The notes: a model not told the origin generated them from the letters alone. A stretch of 64,000 nucleotides of DNA from Przewalskia tangutica (GCA_029844215.1 CM056721.1:12846368-12910367), one strand, 5' to 3'. Shown: positions 45,033-58,967, numbered from the stretch's first letter. Program-made: numbers and translations.

Positions 45033-46177
45033 TTGGTCGCGTAGCCTCTTGACTTAGACCTCCTCATTTATTTACACTTAACAAGGGTCTAAATTTTAAT
45101 CATTCAGATTTTGCCCATTAACAATATTTGTTTTTAAAATTTGAATCTTAATTTTTTAGATTCAGCCCATTAAATTCATTTATTTTCTTTTCTTATGAAG
45201 CTTCTTAATGGGTCTGAATGAATCAGATATGTAACATAGTCTTAACACCATTCAGACTCATTTAAAATAATCTTTTTTTTATCACAAAACATTTTACAGC
45301 TTCTCTTCTCAGCAAAATTTTCATGCCTCTAGCTATCCTTTCTCAACAAAATATTATTAAGAACTCTTGTTGCCGCAAATATTAATTGATTAACTATAAC
45401 AACAACAAAAAAATCTTAATTTTTTTTTGAATCAGTCAAAAAATTGTTTGAAATCCTATGTATCTTTATCAGTTCATGATCTATTTTGCACCAGAAAAAT
45501 TAAACATGAGGGAATTCATTTTCTCAATAAAATATCTACCTTCATTTCTCAATATTTGAAAGACCGCAATGACTCTATATCTTAATATTTCTCGAGATAA
45601 TAATAACGAATTAAAAAAATGAATATTACATAACCCTCTAATTAAATTTGGAACTAAATACATAATATCAAGCTTAAGAAAACAACAGAGAACGCTCAAA
45701 AATTGTGTCAAACATTGAAAAATTTCCTTTTTTATCTTATTTTAACAAAATTTCTCACTAAAAAATACCTTGTAGGATTCAACCATAACAACTCTCTTTG
45801 AGTCGCTTTTAGTTGATAGTTAAATGTTTGCTATTTTATTAATAAGCACAAAATTCTTAAAAATTTCATGTTACTTGTTAAAATAATTTTTTATATTGAT
45901 GCATAAATTTTATTTGCATTTAAGATAGTTCAAATATTATATTTATAGAAAAAAAAAAAGGAGATAGTTCAAATTTTTAATCAGATATAAATATTCAAAA
46001 TATTTTTGATCAAATAATAAATTTATTTTGCTGAAATGAGATTTTAAAAATATTTTATAGATATTGTGGTTAATTTCATATGCATATTTAGATATTGAAA
46101 ATAAATAGTCTTAATCATTCAGTATTCAGATCTAGAGATAATATTTAAATATTCATAGGTGTATTGAGATTCAGACA
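45033..46177. other. AT-rich intergenic stretch, possible MITE relic
   Basis: No coding sequence is supported. Words such as TAATCATTCAGA near 45097 and TTAATCATTCAGTATTCAG near 46110, with CCATTCAGACTCATT in between, suggest a worn foldback or hAT-type MITE. Ends could not be fixed. Confidence 0.3.
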
Positions 46178-47250
46178 TGTTACACCTTGTAAGTTTAAGG
46201 CGTTAATTAAGAACGTCATTAAGGAAGTAAGATTCGAATATTGGATATAAAGTATGTTTATATATGCTAATCCGAAAGTTAGTATACGAAAGATGTGATT
46301 TCGGAAAAAACAATTGTTACAACGAGCGTGTCAATGGAAATTGAAAATGATCGTTATATATTTTCCCGTTATGAATTAGTAACGTATTATATAAGTTTCG
46401 ACATTGAGGATACGAGACCTTATGAAATTTTCGGAAATTAGAAGAAGTGGATCTAAGTTTAATTATTACTTGATGGGTCATTTAAGAAGACAATTAAGAG
46501 AATTGGACTAAATTACAAAATGAATTTTCAGATTTTGTTAAAAACTTAAAAACCTTATCGTCTTCTCCATTCTCATTTTTATTTCAAAAGAAAGACTCTC
46601 CCTCACTTTTCTCTCCCTCCCCCAGCCGTGGCACACCCCAAATCTCTTGACAAATTGAAGTCTTTTGTTCTTCTTCCTAGCCTAGATTTTAATCTACAAA
46701 GTATAAGCCAAGAATTTCACAAAAAGCAGTGCAAAACGCTGACTAAGTGAAATTCACTTGATTTTCCAGTTTATTTTGGACGAATTTAAGGAAGAAAAAC
46801 ATAAGGAATTGTGGATTAAAATTGGGGAATACATGCAAGACATTTGGAGTTGAAGAAATGGTGAAAATGGTAAAGAACACTTGAGCTTTGGACCGGTTTT
46901 GGGGACTGTTTTGGCCTTTTGGGCATCAAATTAAGGTATGAAATTCTTCTTTTTACGGTGTAATTGGAGTTGCATGTTGTTGTAAATTAAGAAATGAATT
47001 GGTGTTAAGAGGAATTGGAAATAAAAGAATGCATGTGATTGTTGTTGATGTTGTTATAGCCGATTTTAAGGACTATTTGACTACATTGAATTTAAGTGTT
47101 GTTATTATTATCGTGTCACTAATTGCATGTTGAAGTTAAAGGAACATTGAGATTTGAAGTTGTAATTAGTTATATGGAAGTATTAAAAGATGAATTGGAT
47201 TTTAAGGAATCAAGAAAAGAGTTATGGAATTATAATGTTAAGGCCGAGAC

Positions 47251-50200
47251 TGTCACGACCCGAACCCCGGGCCCGCGACTGGTGTCCTACTTGGGCATAT
47301 CCATACAACATAAGAAATTCGCGGAAGCTAAATAACACTCATTTTTTTAAAAACAAACAAAGGCAAAGCCGACAAGGCCGCCAATATATATAATCAAACG
47401 GAACTACAACTGTATCCAGGTCCACCCCACATATGAATACAAACCTCTAAGAGTTTGACAACAACTATGACGGACAAGGCCCCGTCGTACCTCTGAATAA
47501 CCATAATACTGTAATACAAACTCCGTACCAAAATGATAAGCTCCGGAAAAGGAGAGCTATCTCAAAAAAAAACTGGGCACGGATCCTAAGCTCGAGGATC
47601 TCCAAACTGAATACCTATACCTGCGGGCATGAACGATCCCAGAAGAATCGGTGCATAATATGTACCAAGTATGTAAACAAGAAGTACAGTAAATCAGATC
47701 ATAACTGTACAAAGGAATGACAGGGGCAAGTATGAAAACCAAATACCAGATCCTACCGTGTCATATAAAATAAGCCAACTGTACCTTTTTCAAAGAGAGT
47801 TATTTTTAAAATCATGTATGTCTAGTCATGTAATCCTATACTCTATATACATCTCATGGGAATCTATCCCGCATCGTGAATACAAGTTCACGGAAAATTC
47901 ACATGCACGAATATCTATATGAGTAAACATATGCAAGTTAAAACAAGCTTTGACTCTCATTAGAACAAATAGAATATACTCACTTTTTAGAAAACCCAAT
48001 ACAATACTATGCCTTCCTTTTTAAATAACCCAAGACAATACCGTTTTCACAATAAGAGTTATATCATAATCATGGACGTTCTCACATGATTCCCGTAAGT
48101 GTATATAAGTCATAATCATTGACATACTCACATGATTTCCGTATAATATCTAAGTCATAATCATGGACATTGTCACATGATTTCCGTATAATATATATAA
48201 GTCATAATCATGGACATTCTCACATGATTTTCGTATAATATATATAAGTCATAATCATGGACATTCTCACATGATTTCCGTATAATATATATAAGTCATA
48301 ATCATGGACATTCTCACATGATTTCCGTATAATATATAAGTCTTAATCATGGACATTCTCACATGATTTCTGTATAATATATAAGTCTTAATCATGGACA
48401 TTCTCACATGATTCCTCGGGTAGGTACATGCAACGTGTCCCGGCCCACCATGGGACTCGGTGTAACAATGCAATCATATGACAGTTTAAACCATCTTCTG
48501 ACTTCCCATAAAGTCATTATAACAAACTTTTATTTTAGACATCTAAGGCACTACCACATCTTCTTTTTACACAAACAGAGACACTATCACCTCTTTCCTT
48601 TTAATAAAATCAAGACACTATCATGTGATGTAACATTAGGGAGCTTGACTCCAACAGTACTAAGTACATCCATCTTTTAAAAAAAAAAAGAATCATCTCA
48701 TGTAATAAACCCCAAGATACTAGCAATCGTAGTATCAAGGCACTTCTACTTTCAAAATCAAATAACCTATACCTTTAAAGTCATTTCCACTTATAAAATA
48801 AATCAACTTATACTTTCAAAACCAAGTAACATATACTCTTAAAACCAAGTAACATATACTTTTTAAATTTAACTCGAGACTTTAAAATCAAGTAATTTTT
48901 ACTCTTTAAATCAAGTCACTTACATCTTTTGAAACCAAGTCATTTATACTTCATATAACTCAAGTCGCTTACTTTCAAAATCAAATCATATATTCTTTCA
49001 AAATAAATCAAGTCTCATAACTTTCAAAACCAAGACAAGTATACTTCAATAAGCAAGGCTAGTATACTTCAAGAATAATCATGCCAATAGAAGGAAGTTA
49101 GTTCACATACCTCAGCGTTCTTCTACCAACCCGCTAAGTGGAATACGCTCACGTAGCACTTTCACCTATAACGACAATAGCATGTCTATTAACTACATGC
49201 CTTTAAGGGTAGGTTAGAGACTTAAGTAACGCTCATATTTCTACGAAAAATTGGGGAGCACTTCCTTTGTTTCTACGTATTTTTTCACCTTTAAAAATGC
49301 TCAATTTCAACAATAACCAAGCCCCGACTAAGGGCACAATTAACAGTTAATCCAAAGGGGATTACACGCCTACTAGACGTGTAAAATTCTGCCCCACAAT
49401 CATATGTAAACATTCTATAAAATGCATACAACAAGGTTCAATAATTTCCATACCAATTTCGGCCACAACGTCACCACTCTATGACTCTTTCCTTAATTCT
49501 TAATCCAACTCACCTTCCAACAATTCCATATAACAAATACATCTTTAAACATCAATGTTTCCTTTCAATTCTCAACATGCAATTAGCAACCATAATAACA
49601 ACAATAACACTTTAATCCAATGTATACAACATGGTCCTAAAATCGGCTACAACACTAAATTTGTCACATGCATTGCCTAAACTTCAAGTTTCTCTCAACA
49701 TACATTCATTACTTCAATTATAACAACATGCAACTCAAATTATATCATAGAAGGAAGAATTTTATACCTCAAACAAAGTCAAAACAGCCCCTAATTCGAA
49801 CCAACTGCTTCGCCGAACAACACACGGTTTTATCAACTTTTCTTGCCTAATTCCTCACTTTTTCAACTCCAATTCAACATGCATACAATCTATGATGTTA
49901 ACCCATCATTTATACACATTTTCTCTTCCAAAAACTTGTCTCAAAAACTTGAATTTCTCTGCTCAAAATCGGCCAGCAGTGGCGGAATTCACTGTTCTGT
50001 CAGCTGAAATTGTAACGTCCATAACTTTCTACTCCGATGTCCTATCGACGAGAGGTTTATTGAGTTGGAAACTAGACTCGACGAACTTCATTTTAGGCTT
50101 TTGAAACACCTAAAAACTCCTAATATACTAGGAGATATACCCCTCCAAATTTGACTGAAAATCTGCCCAAAATTCTGCCAAGCAGTGGCGAATTTCTGCC

Positions 50201-50788
50201 ACTGCTTTTCACGATTTCTCTTTTTTTTTTTTTGGAAATTTGTAAAGTGATTTAATCTTGGGGAAGGGATTACAAAGCTTCAATTTGGTGAGGAGAAGGT
50301 GAAATTTTCGGCTAGGCTTGAGGGGGAAAAGAGATGAACATGGTGTTTGAGAAATGAAAATGAAATGGAAATGTGAAGGGTTTTGTATAAGTCTTGAAAC
50401 AATTACCCAAATCTGAAAATTCTTTTTAAAACTTACACTTTGGTCCCTTAATACCCTCTTAGTTTAAAACAAATCCCAAGTAATAAATCTTAATCCTACT
50501 CCTTTTAATCTTAACTCCTGTTTCCTTTAATTCCCGGGAATTTCATAAGGTCTCGTATTCTCCATATCATAATTCTTATAATACGTTACTAACCCATAAC
50601 GGGAATATATATAATTATCATCTTCAATTTCCATTGTCACGCTCGTAGTAACCAGAATTTTTCCGGAATCACATCCTTCGTATACCAACTTCCGGATTAG
50701 CATATATAAACATACTTACTAACCAATATTCGCATCCTATTTCCTTAATTACGTTCTTAATTATTGTGTTAACTTACGAGGTGTAACA
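47251..50788 (-). mobile_element. Solo LTR, Tekay-type chromovirus, minus orientation
   Basis: A 3538-bp LTR with plus-strand ends TGTCACGACCCGAAC and GAGGTGTAACA. Flanks are GAGAC (47246-47250) and GAGAT (50789-50793), a target duplication with one mismatch. No internal region or second LTR is adjacent, so it is a solo LTR made by LTR-LTR recombination. Its minus-strand start matches the LTR at 46178 closely, so it inserted head-to-head into a family relative. Confidence 0.8.
48040..48415. repeat. ~47-bp tandem repeat in solo LTR
   Basis: About eight copies of a unit with GTCATAATCATGGACATTCT and CACATGATTTCCGTATAATA, with variable TA-rich spacing. It lies inside the 47251-50788 LTR. There are no unique spacers, so it is not a CRISPR-like array. 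Confidence 0.9.
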
Positions 50789-51554
50789 GAGATCTTCCCA
50801 AAAAAATTGTTGGATATTATCGTGTCAAGATTAGGGGCTGTTTTGTGGAGTTTTAATGTTTAAAATATACGTCATCAACGTATATACGTTATGGTGATTA
50901 CTAATACATGTCTTAAAGGAATTAAAGTGTAAAAGAGGTGTTATGTTGCAAGTTATAGGGCTTGAACTCTTGTTGTTGTTGCTAAAGTTGATGGACTATT
51001 TTAAAAGGTTGTTTTAATATGGATTAAGGCTTGGATTAACATAATCACCTTGGTTGCTGTTTTGGTTGTACTACATAAATATAAAGAGAAATAATGTATA
51101 AGGAAGGTGTATACCAAGTATATGGAGTGTTTGGGATTATATTGGTTATATCTTGAAGTTGTATCTTCTTATTGGTATTGTTGGATGTGTTTGGAAGTTG
51201 TGGATTTGCATATATATAGGGGAAGTGTTGCCCAAATTTTTATAGTAATCATAAGGTTAATGGATATGTTACTACTATTATAGGTTGAAGTGCTAGTCAA
51301 GGCTTATCTAGATTGTTGAGTTGGTTAGTCGTCAGAAAGGTATATGAAACCCTTTCTTCTTCTTTTTTGGCATGATTTATATGAAATGAACGTACGGCGG
51401 ACGTACATGATTTCTATACAGTCTAATTCCTAATAATATAAGTTATGAGAAATGCCTTTGATTTTCTAGTAAAAAGTTCATTTTAATGAGAGTCAAATGA
51501 TGATTTAAGTTGCATATGTTGCTCATAATATCTACTCGTGTAAAGTGCTATTAT

Positions 51555-51785
51555 TCCACTTCACCGCGTCCCTCACCAGAGGGCCGGATAGATACGCGCG
51601 CAGGTACCTTATATGACTTTACCGCGTTCCAAAATGGACTGGGCGGCATACCTTATATGATCTTTACCGCGTCCCAAAATGGGTCGGGCAGCATGCCTTA
51701 CACGACTTTACCGCGTCCAGAATGGGCCAGGCAGTACACCTTATATGTTCACCGCGTCCTTCCCTGGAGGGCCGGGCAGTTTATG
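51555..51785. repeat. ~55-bp tandem repeats with CCGCGTCC core
   Basis: Four to five units of the form TTTACCGCGTCC...AATGGGC(C)GGGCAG...CCTTATATGA, diverged from one another, within the old plus-strand LTR. Minisatellites of this type often occur in Gypsy LTRs. Confidence 0.8.
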
Positions 51786-51952
51786 TATATATGATGATTT
51801 TATATGGACATACATGACTCTCACTTTATAAGGCACAATTGACTCTCATTCGTATATGACACCGTTGAAATGGTAATTTGATTATTATACTTGTCTTATG
51901 ATATCATTTGGCCAGTTATGATCGCATTTACAGTACTTCATGTTTTACATAC

Positions 51953-54900
51953 TGTCGCGCCCTTTTTCGACCGCGACTTTCTAAAAGCGAATCTTGCTTA
52001 AATAGAAGTGTTAGAAGATAAATAATAAATGCTAAAGTGCAAAAAGTGCAAAAGAAATGCTAAAATATTAAAAGTGCAAAAGTTTAAAAAGGTGCTAGGG
52101 ATGCTAAAAGGGTTCGCGGAGTCGCCACCTAATTATTTTGGGTGAATTAGGACACCTAAATGTTAACTAGTTTAAAGTAAACATTAACTCCATTTAATGG
52201 TCTGCTAAACTTAATGAGATTCTGGGTAAGGGTTCTTTATTATCCTAAAGGGAAGGGGTTAGGCACCCTAAAGGATCCGCTAACTTGCGGTTGTCCGTTC
52301 AAACCTAGGGTTAATTATTATGTTTAAAGAATGCATGTTTTAAAAATATTTGAAGAGAAAGATGATGCAAGTGTTTATAAAAAGGACGCATTTTGATACA
52401 GATTTATAAGGCTAACAATACATGTAAAGTCTGAAGATATGCATTTATTTTTATAAAATAAATGATGCAAAGTTGATTTATAGACTAAATGTATGCATTT
52501 ACTTGAAAATTTAATTTTTTATATATATGGCATAGTGCAAAAGACGATTATCATTTGGCAAAGTTTAGTCATGCATGGCAAACCTAAAATAATTAACTTA
52601 AAGGGAAGCAAATTTCTAGTATCCAACTACTTGCTAATTTATTGATTCAAGATTTAATTATTCTAAGTGTTCTAATAATTAATGTAGCGTTAGACAATTA
52701 ATTACAACAAATGAATGAGGGCGGGATAGAAAACCAATAAAAGGCGACTCGAAGGAGTGGCGATGTGATTCCGCCTGTGGTTTGGAATTTCTGATGCGGA
52801 TAGCAAGATACACACAAAGGCGGGTGAATGCAGATCTTCAATTGATGGAAGGCACAATGAGTCTCGCTATGAGACTCCTCATTTTTGCTCCGATGCATTT
52901 CATGTAAAATAAAAGAAGATAAGGATTAGTATATGCCCAAATTTACTTAACCAAAACAAATACTTGGCACATAGCTTTATTTTTTAAAACACACACATGC
53001 ATAAAGCCCAAACAAAGGATAATAATCAGATAGGGATAAGCAAGCAGATGACAAAGGAAATGAGCATGTATGTAGACTGCATAACCGGCTGCTAGTATTA
53101 TACGCAACCCCTAATAATTCCAAGTAAAGACAAGTGAACAATAGGCTTAAGTGATTCCCTATTCTCGAAGCCATCTTATCAAGCAAGCATATGAAGAGTA
53201 AGCATCCACAAACAGAGGAGCGAAAGGGGGCAGCAGACAGGCCCAAGTATTGGAGTATTTAAGTAAGACAAACGTGTTCCACATAGACTAATCCACACCT
53301 TTAATAGGCAATCTAGGCATAGACAAATACTATCAAAGGTATGGACTTTTTAGCCTAACAAAAGACTTAGTCAGATTAATCACATTCAAAACATTTAGGC
53401 AATTTCAAAGTCTCAACTACACATATGCATGCTAAAAACAGAATAAAAATATGTATGCAAGCAAGAACTTATGATTAACATGGTATAACTGCTTTCGATA
53501 ACAGAGATGCTAAACAGAGGTCATTTATTGACCCAGTAGACATGATATCACACAAAAGGACTTGGGGAAGGTATCATACATTGGCATGAGTTTATTTATA
53601 TGTAAACATGTGAGAGCAGGTAAGCGATTGTCCAGAAAAGCATGAGACAAGCAAGGTGCAGAAAATGACTATTTAAGAAAATGGTTCTAGACATATGACA
53701 TGAATTATCTTTAAACTAAACACATACAGTTATGATTAGGCTACATTAGGCATGCTGATATTTTAAAATCCAACCAGACCTAGCTCAGAAAGGCATACAC
53801 GGTTACATAAACATGTTGGGCCAGAAATAGGCTATGCAGTTCAAACTATCTGCTGATGATAGGAAATTCAGTCTCATGCTAAACACAGATTCAGTCATGG
53901 TAAAACATCAACTCCAAGCTAGTTTAACAAGCATATGACATAATCAGAGCCTAGACGGATCGTTATTCCTCAGGAAAAACTACTAATCAGCAAGTGTTCT
54001 AAACATTCTCTAACTTATTCATATTTTGAAGGTTCCTATATGACAACCAGAGGTTGAAATGGCTTGGTGTGAGATCCCACCAGTCATTTAACCACTTCAA
54101 TGCCATTTGAAAATATCAAACAAACCTTAAACTAACAAGATAGTCATTTATCCAACTAATCATACAAAAATCAGCCACTAAACAGTGATTCGAACAAACT
54201 AACCATTAACCCGATGAACATCAACAATATATAATTTAATTTAACATGCTTAACGATTAACCTAATAATCTTAAACCATAACAAATTCTAACTGAAACAC
54301 GATCAGTAATCACATGAACATACAAATATAAGTTTCATACTCTAAATTAAACAAAGGAATAAGATAAAAGGGGATGTGTTTACCTTCTCCGGACAGCGAC
54401 CCGGGGCAGCGTATCAAGTCGTCGGTCCACTCGACGGGTTTCGGGTTTTGGGTTTGCAATGCGAATGAAAGGGCAAGGTTTTGTTTGCTGGTTTTTTGCT
54501 GGAACTAAAAGAAAGGGATTCGAACCTTTATTCTTGCGATGCTAATTCTCTGGGTGCTGACTCCCTGACTCCCGATGCCTTGTTGTGTTCTCCCCGTCTC
54601 TGCTCTGTGTTTCACCGATGCCCTCAATCCCTTGCATGTGCTTATATAGCCCTCGTTTGAGTTCTAATATTGGTAAGTAAATAAAGGCGGATTTTGGACG
54701 ATATTGGTGCTGATTCCTATTATATTGATTTGCTACTGATTTTGTGTGTTTCGAACGGGTTCTGATTTGAAGGGATTTGGTTAGTTATGGTAAGAAATCG
54801 TTGGCTGGGTGTGTGTGGGTAAGGAAATCCCGGATTCTCCGGCGAGAAATCCGCCAGCTAAGTCTTGGTCTTTGCGATGGGGGGAAGGTGCGGCGGTTGC

Positions 54901-55454
54901 TTTCTGGTTTCTAGGTTTAGGTTTGTTGTGAGGGAGAGACGATGAAAGGCTGAGGGAAATGAAGGTTGGGCGACTGGGCTGGTGCATAGGATAGGGGTAC
55001 TGGGCCGCGGGTCAGTTGGGATAGTGGGCCGCGGGAGCTGGGCTGGTAATTAGGGGTATTATTAATTAATTAGTGGTAAATTAAATTAATACATTGTGAT
55101 TAAATTATTTTAGGTGCTTTATTAGCCTAAGCTTGAGTTTTAAAATTACTACAATAATAAATGTGGGTGTGCTATTTAATTAGTGCTTAATATTTATAAT
55201 GCGATGCCGTTATTAAAACTTATTAAATAAAAAATTGAGTTATTTAAACGCTACATGCAGATAGGACTTCTTAATTCTTTTATGAGTGTTATTATTAAAA
55301 CGCGGGTGTTAGATTATTATTTTATGTATTTATGCTTGTATTAATATTTTATTGCTGCATTTTATTATTTAAAAATTATTAAAAATTATTGTTGAAAATT
55401 AGTGTAATTTTATGGTTAGTGTATGGACGGGAGGGTCAAAATTGGGTGTCAACA
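51953..55454. mobile_element. Solo LTR, Gypsy type (possibly Tat/Ogre group)
   Basis: A 3502-bp segment with ends TGTCGCGCCC and GGGTGTCAACA, flanked by a perfect CATAC duplication (51948-51952, 55455-55459). Near its left end it has GGTTCGCGGAGTCGCCACC and AAGGGAAGGGGTTAGGCACC, words I associate with plant Ogre/Tat LTRs. It holds no coding domain. The element orientation is not certain. Confidence 0.8.
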
Positions 55455-55960
55455 CATACTCAGTACATTATTTCGTACTGACCCCCCTTTTCTTGGGGGG
55501 CTGCATTTCATGCCCGTAGGTACTCAGTTTGGTGATCCGTCAGTCTAGAGTTTCCACTCAGCTGTTTGGGAAGGCTCCATTGATTCGGAGCTTAGTCAGT
55601 TTGAACAGATCTTTAATCTTGGACCTATGCATATTTAGGGGCACGACGGGGTCATGTCCCGTCATATGTCATTATCGTATTCTTAGAGGTCTGTAGACAG
55701 TTGTGGGTTGTACGTATGTGGGTTGTAAACATGTTTGGTCTTCTGCGTTGTTGTACTATGTTTTTGGAATGTTTCCTTGTATACGTGATATTATGTGGGG
55801 GCAGCCTTGTCGGCTTGCCCATTTTATTATGTTGGTTAGATGTGACTCCTCAGGAGACATGATTATTCGTGTGTAAAGGCACTCTTGCCGGCTGGGTCGA
55901 TTTATATTCTATAGATTATATTTTACTACTCGATTTATCCCAATTTAGTACTTCGTATCT

Positions 55961-56440
55961 TCGTTTATTCTATGCTAATTGACCCATTTTCAGCTAATAA
56001 TCGGCAACAAATTTCTGTCAGAAATAAACGATTAAGTACTTATTACATGTGATATTCATGAGAAACAACAACAATTACAACAACTGATATACCAATATGG
56101 ATAAAAAAATCTCTTGCCAAATTAATGAATGCAAGACATGTGTTTCTACGTAGGGAACTTAGAATTTTTTTCTGAAAATATATTAAAAAATTATATCTTT
56201 AATTTAAGTTTTCAAAACTCATTTTGTCTGAGTCTTAGTTAATACTAGTAACTTACAATGTAACAATGTAAAGTTGGCAGGAGGAAGTAAAAAAGAAATA
56301 CTTAAGGACTAAAAGAAAAGAGTTACAAAAGGGAATGGGTGAGAAAGGGACCTGGGCACGAATTTGGAGAATGTGCTATTGTTCCATGAATGACGGGGAT
56401 AATAGATATTTAGTAATTGAGGGTTGTAGGTTGTTAAAGG
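55961..56440. other. Intergenic, nothing recognised
   Basis: AT-rich sequence between the old LTR and the copia LTR remnant. I see no gene, RNA or clear repeat terminus. Confidence 0.5.
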
Positions 56441-56441
56441 T

Positions 56442-57437
56442 TGTTACAAGTTTGTTAGAAGTTATTAGGTGGTTAAAAGATAGTTACTTAATTAATTGGT
56501 TGATTAGATATGATCATTATGTGTGTGTATATATAAATAATATTGTACACATTGAATACTAATTCCTTTTCACAACAATACACTTTATGCTTTCTCTCTC
56601 TCTTTCTCACGATCACTTTCTCTCCTCCATCTCTCTTCTCCTCTTTTTTTCTCCTCTGCCTCTTCTTGCTCTTTCTCTTTTCTCATCTCTCATGTCGTTG
56701 TTAATTAATCCTCATGGTATCAGAGCCTAGATGAATCGATTCAAATTGGAGCAATTTTTACATGCAATTTGTTAGGAAGGATTGATCTAGAAGATGAGAA
56801 TTGAATTTCTATCAGATCGAATGGATATTATTGCATGCAATCTGTTAGGAATTGAAATATACAAGATCGGAGCTGCATGCAATGTGTTAGGAGTTGAAAT
56901 CTACAAGATCGAAGCTCGATCTGTAGGTTCTGTTAGGTGATCTGTAAGTTCTGGTGAATTAAAAAGATTTTGTTGCATGCAATCAGTTGATTTGTCTGTT
57001 TGCTTTCATCACTGAGGAGTAGAATCTGATAAATCAATTTCTATAATGAAGTACAATCAACTTTGTCATTAGTGAAAGTGTAAACTTCACAATTAAATCA
57101 TAGCTGGATATTAAAAGTAATTGTGCAAGACTAAAATTCAAAAAAAAAAAAAAAGATAGAAAGAAAAAAAGAATTAACCCAGCTTGAGAAGGATGACAAA
57201 TTCTTGATGAAAAAACTATTTGCAGGAAGTTTAATAGGAGCCATTTTATATAACTAAAATGATAATCATGGTCTTAAATCCTTATTCATACTATTAAATA
57301 ATTAGAGAGCTATGACAGAGATTAATTTACACATTAAATAATTAGGAGGTTATAAACATGAAAGGTTGTGAGTTATGGATATTAATATTAATTAAGAGTA
57401 GAAATCATGAAGATGAAGTGAGTTATGAAAAGACAAG
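56442..57437 (+). mobile_element. Copia 5' LTR and leader remnant
   Basis: The primer site TGGTATCAGAGCC at 56714 directly follows ...AATCCTCA, marking an LTR end at 56713. The LTR start near 56442 (TGTTACAAG) is a guess. The leader has a short tandem motif, GCATGCAAT(C/G)TGTTAGGA followed by TTGAAAT, near 56834-56910. No gag or partner LTR follows; chromovirus pol begins at about 57438. Confidence 0.6.
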
Positions 57438-58967
57438 GTGTTAGCTGGTGTGGAGGCGAGGTCGTCTCTTTTAGAGCGGATTCAGGCCCAGCAGTTTAAG
57501 GATGTGAAATTGTGCAAGATTCGGGATAATGTGCTAAGTGGAGAAGACAAGGAGGCTATTCTGGACGATGAGGGTGTTTTGAGGATTAAGGGGCGCATCT
57601 GCGTTCCTAGAATTGGTGATTTGATTCTGTTGATCTTGAGAGAGGCTCATAGTTCCAGATACTCCATTCATCCAGGAGCAACAAAGATGTATCGTGATTT
57701 GAGACATCACTATTGGTGGGGAAGAATGAAGAGAGACATTGTGGAGTTTGTTGCTCAGTGTTCGAATTTCCAGCAGGTTAAGTATGAGCACCAGAGACCA
57801 GGCGGTGTGCTTCAGAGGATGGTCATTCCCGAATGGAAATGGGAAAGGATCGCTATGGATTTCGTGGTTGGTCTTCTGAAGACTTTGGGCAAGTGTGATT
57901 CGATTTGGATTATCGTGGATAGGTTGACTAAGTTTGCATACTTCATTCCGGTTCAGACTACTTATAACGCGGAGAAGTTGGTCAGGATCTACATCGGAGA
58001 GATAGTGCGATTGCACGGGGTTCCTATTTCCATCATCTCCGACAGAGGCACTCAGTTTACTTCTCATTTCTGGAGGACCTTGCAGAAGGAATTGGAACTC
58101 AGCTAGATCTTAGCACCGCATTCCACCCGCAGACATGGTCAGTCCGAGAGGACTATTCTGGTGCTTGAGGATATGTTGAGAGCTTACGTTATTGAGTTTG
58201 GTGGTCATTGGGACAGTTTCATACCCTTGGCAGAGTTCACGTACAACAATAGCTACCATTCCAGTATTGACATGGCGCTTTTAGAGGTTTTATATAGTAG
58301 GAGGTGTCGTTCTCCTATTGGATGGTTTGATGCTTTTGAGGTTAGACCGTGGGGTACAGATTTGTTGAGGGAGTCTTTAGACAAAGTGAAGCTTATTCAG
58401 GAAAAGTTTCTGGCAGCTCAGAGTAGGCAAAAGGAGTATGCGGACCGGAAGGTTTGTGATACAGAGTTCATGGTTGGTGAGCAGGTCCTATTGAAGGTTT
58501 CACCCATGAAGGGTGTAATGCGGTTCGAGAAGAAGGGCAAGTTGAGCCCTAGGTTTATTGGCCCTTTTGAGATTCTTGGTTGTGTTGGCGAGGTGGCGTA
58601 CAAGTTAGCTTTGCCACCAGGTTTGGCAGGTGTTCATCCGGTATTCCATGTTTCCATGCTGAAGAAGTACCATTCAGATGGGTCTTACATCATCAGGTGG
58701 GATTCAGTACTATTTGATCAGAATTTGTCTTTCGAGGAGGAGCCGATAGCGATCTTGGATAGGCAAGTGAGGAAGTTGAGGTCCAAAGAAATTGCTTCAG
58801 TCAAGGTGCAGTGGAAGCATCGTCCTATTGAGGAGGCCACTTGGGACACCGATGCGGATATGCGGAGTAGATATCCTCAGTTGTTCGAAAGTTCAGGTAC
58901 CTCATTTCCTCCACACATACCATTGTCGCTCGAGGACGAGCGATTGTTTGATTGGTATCTAATGTAA
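57438..58967 (+). pseudogene. Chromovirus integrase-chromodomain fragment
   Basis: The 3' third of a Tekay/Del-type pol. Integrase zinc region: HSSRYSIHPGATKMYRDLRH, then CSNFQ, where the second Cys of CxxC is Phe. Catalytic core: WERIAMDFVVGL and IISDRGTQFTSHFW; the frame stops after 58104, and the segment that should carry the Glu lies in a shifted frame (about 58110-58160). The open frame 58161-58967 continues with AEFTYNNSYHSSI, GEQVLLKVSPMKGVMRFEKK and PVFHVSMLKKYH. It ends with a chromodomain, EEPIAILDRQVRKLRSKEIA...EEATWDTDADMRSRYPQLF, which in this group directs integration to heterochromatin. The stop codon overlaps the first bases of the LTR at 58963. Upstream gag, protease, RT and RNase H are missing. 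Confidence 0.9.

Larger units (their letters stand above)
46178..55960 (+). mobile_element. Old chromovirus-type LTR, split by two solo LTRs
   Basis: It starts TGTTACACCTTGTAAG at 46178 in plus orientation, runs to 47250, resumes at 50789-51952, and again at 55455 to about 55960. The last part contains TACTCAGTACATT, a C/G hairpin (ACCCCCCTTTTCTTGGGGGG) and TGCATTTCATGCCCGTAGG, typical of Tekay-type LTR R regions. The right end is worn and not defined. It is the same family as the solo LTR nested at 47251-50788. The ~55-bp CCGCGTCC repeats belong to it. Confidence 0.65.

Noticed and set aside
48040..48415. CRISPR-like array of regular repeats
   Set aside because: There are no unique spacers; it is a plain tandem repeat in a plant LTR.
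54781..54987. Minus-strand Ser/Pro-rich frame in the 51953-55454 LTR
   Set aside because: Low-complexity sequence within a solo LTR, with no homology recognised.
57534..58067. 177-codon minus-strand frame
   Set aside because: It is the antisense shadow of the chromovirus integrase, whose motifs are clear on the plus strand.
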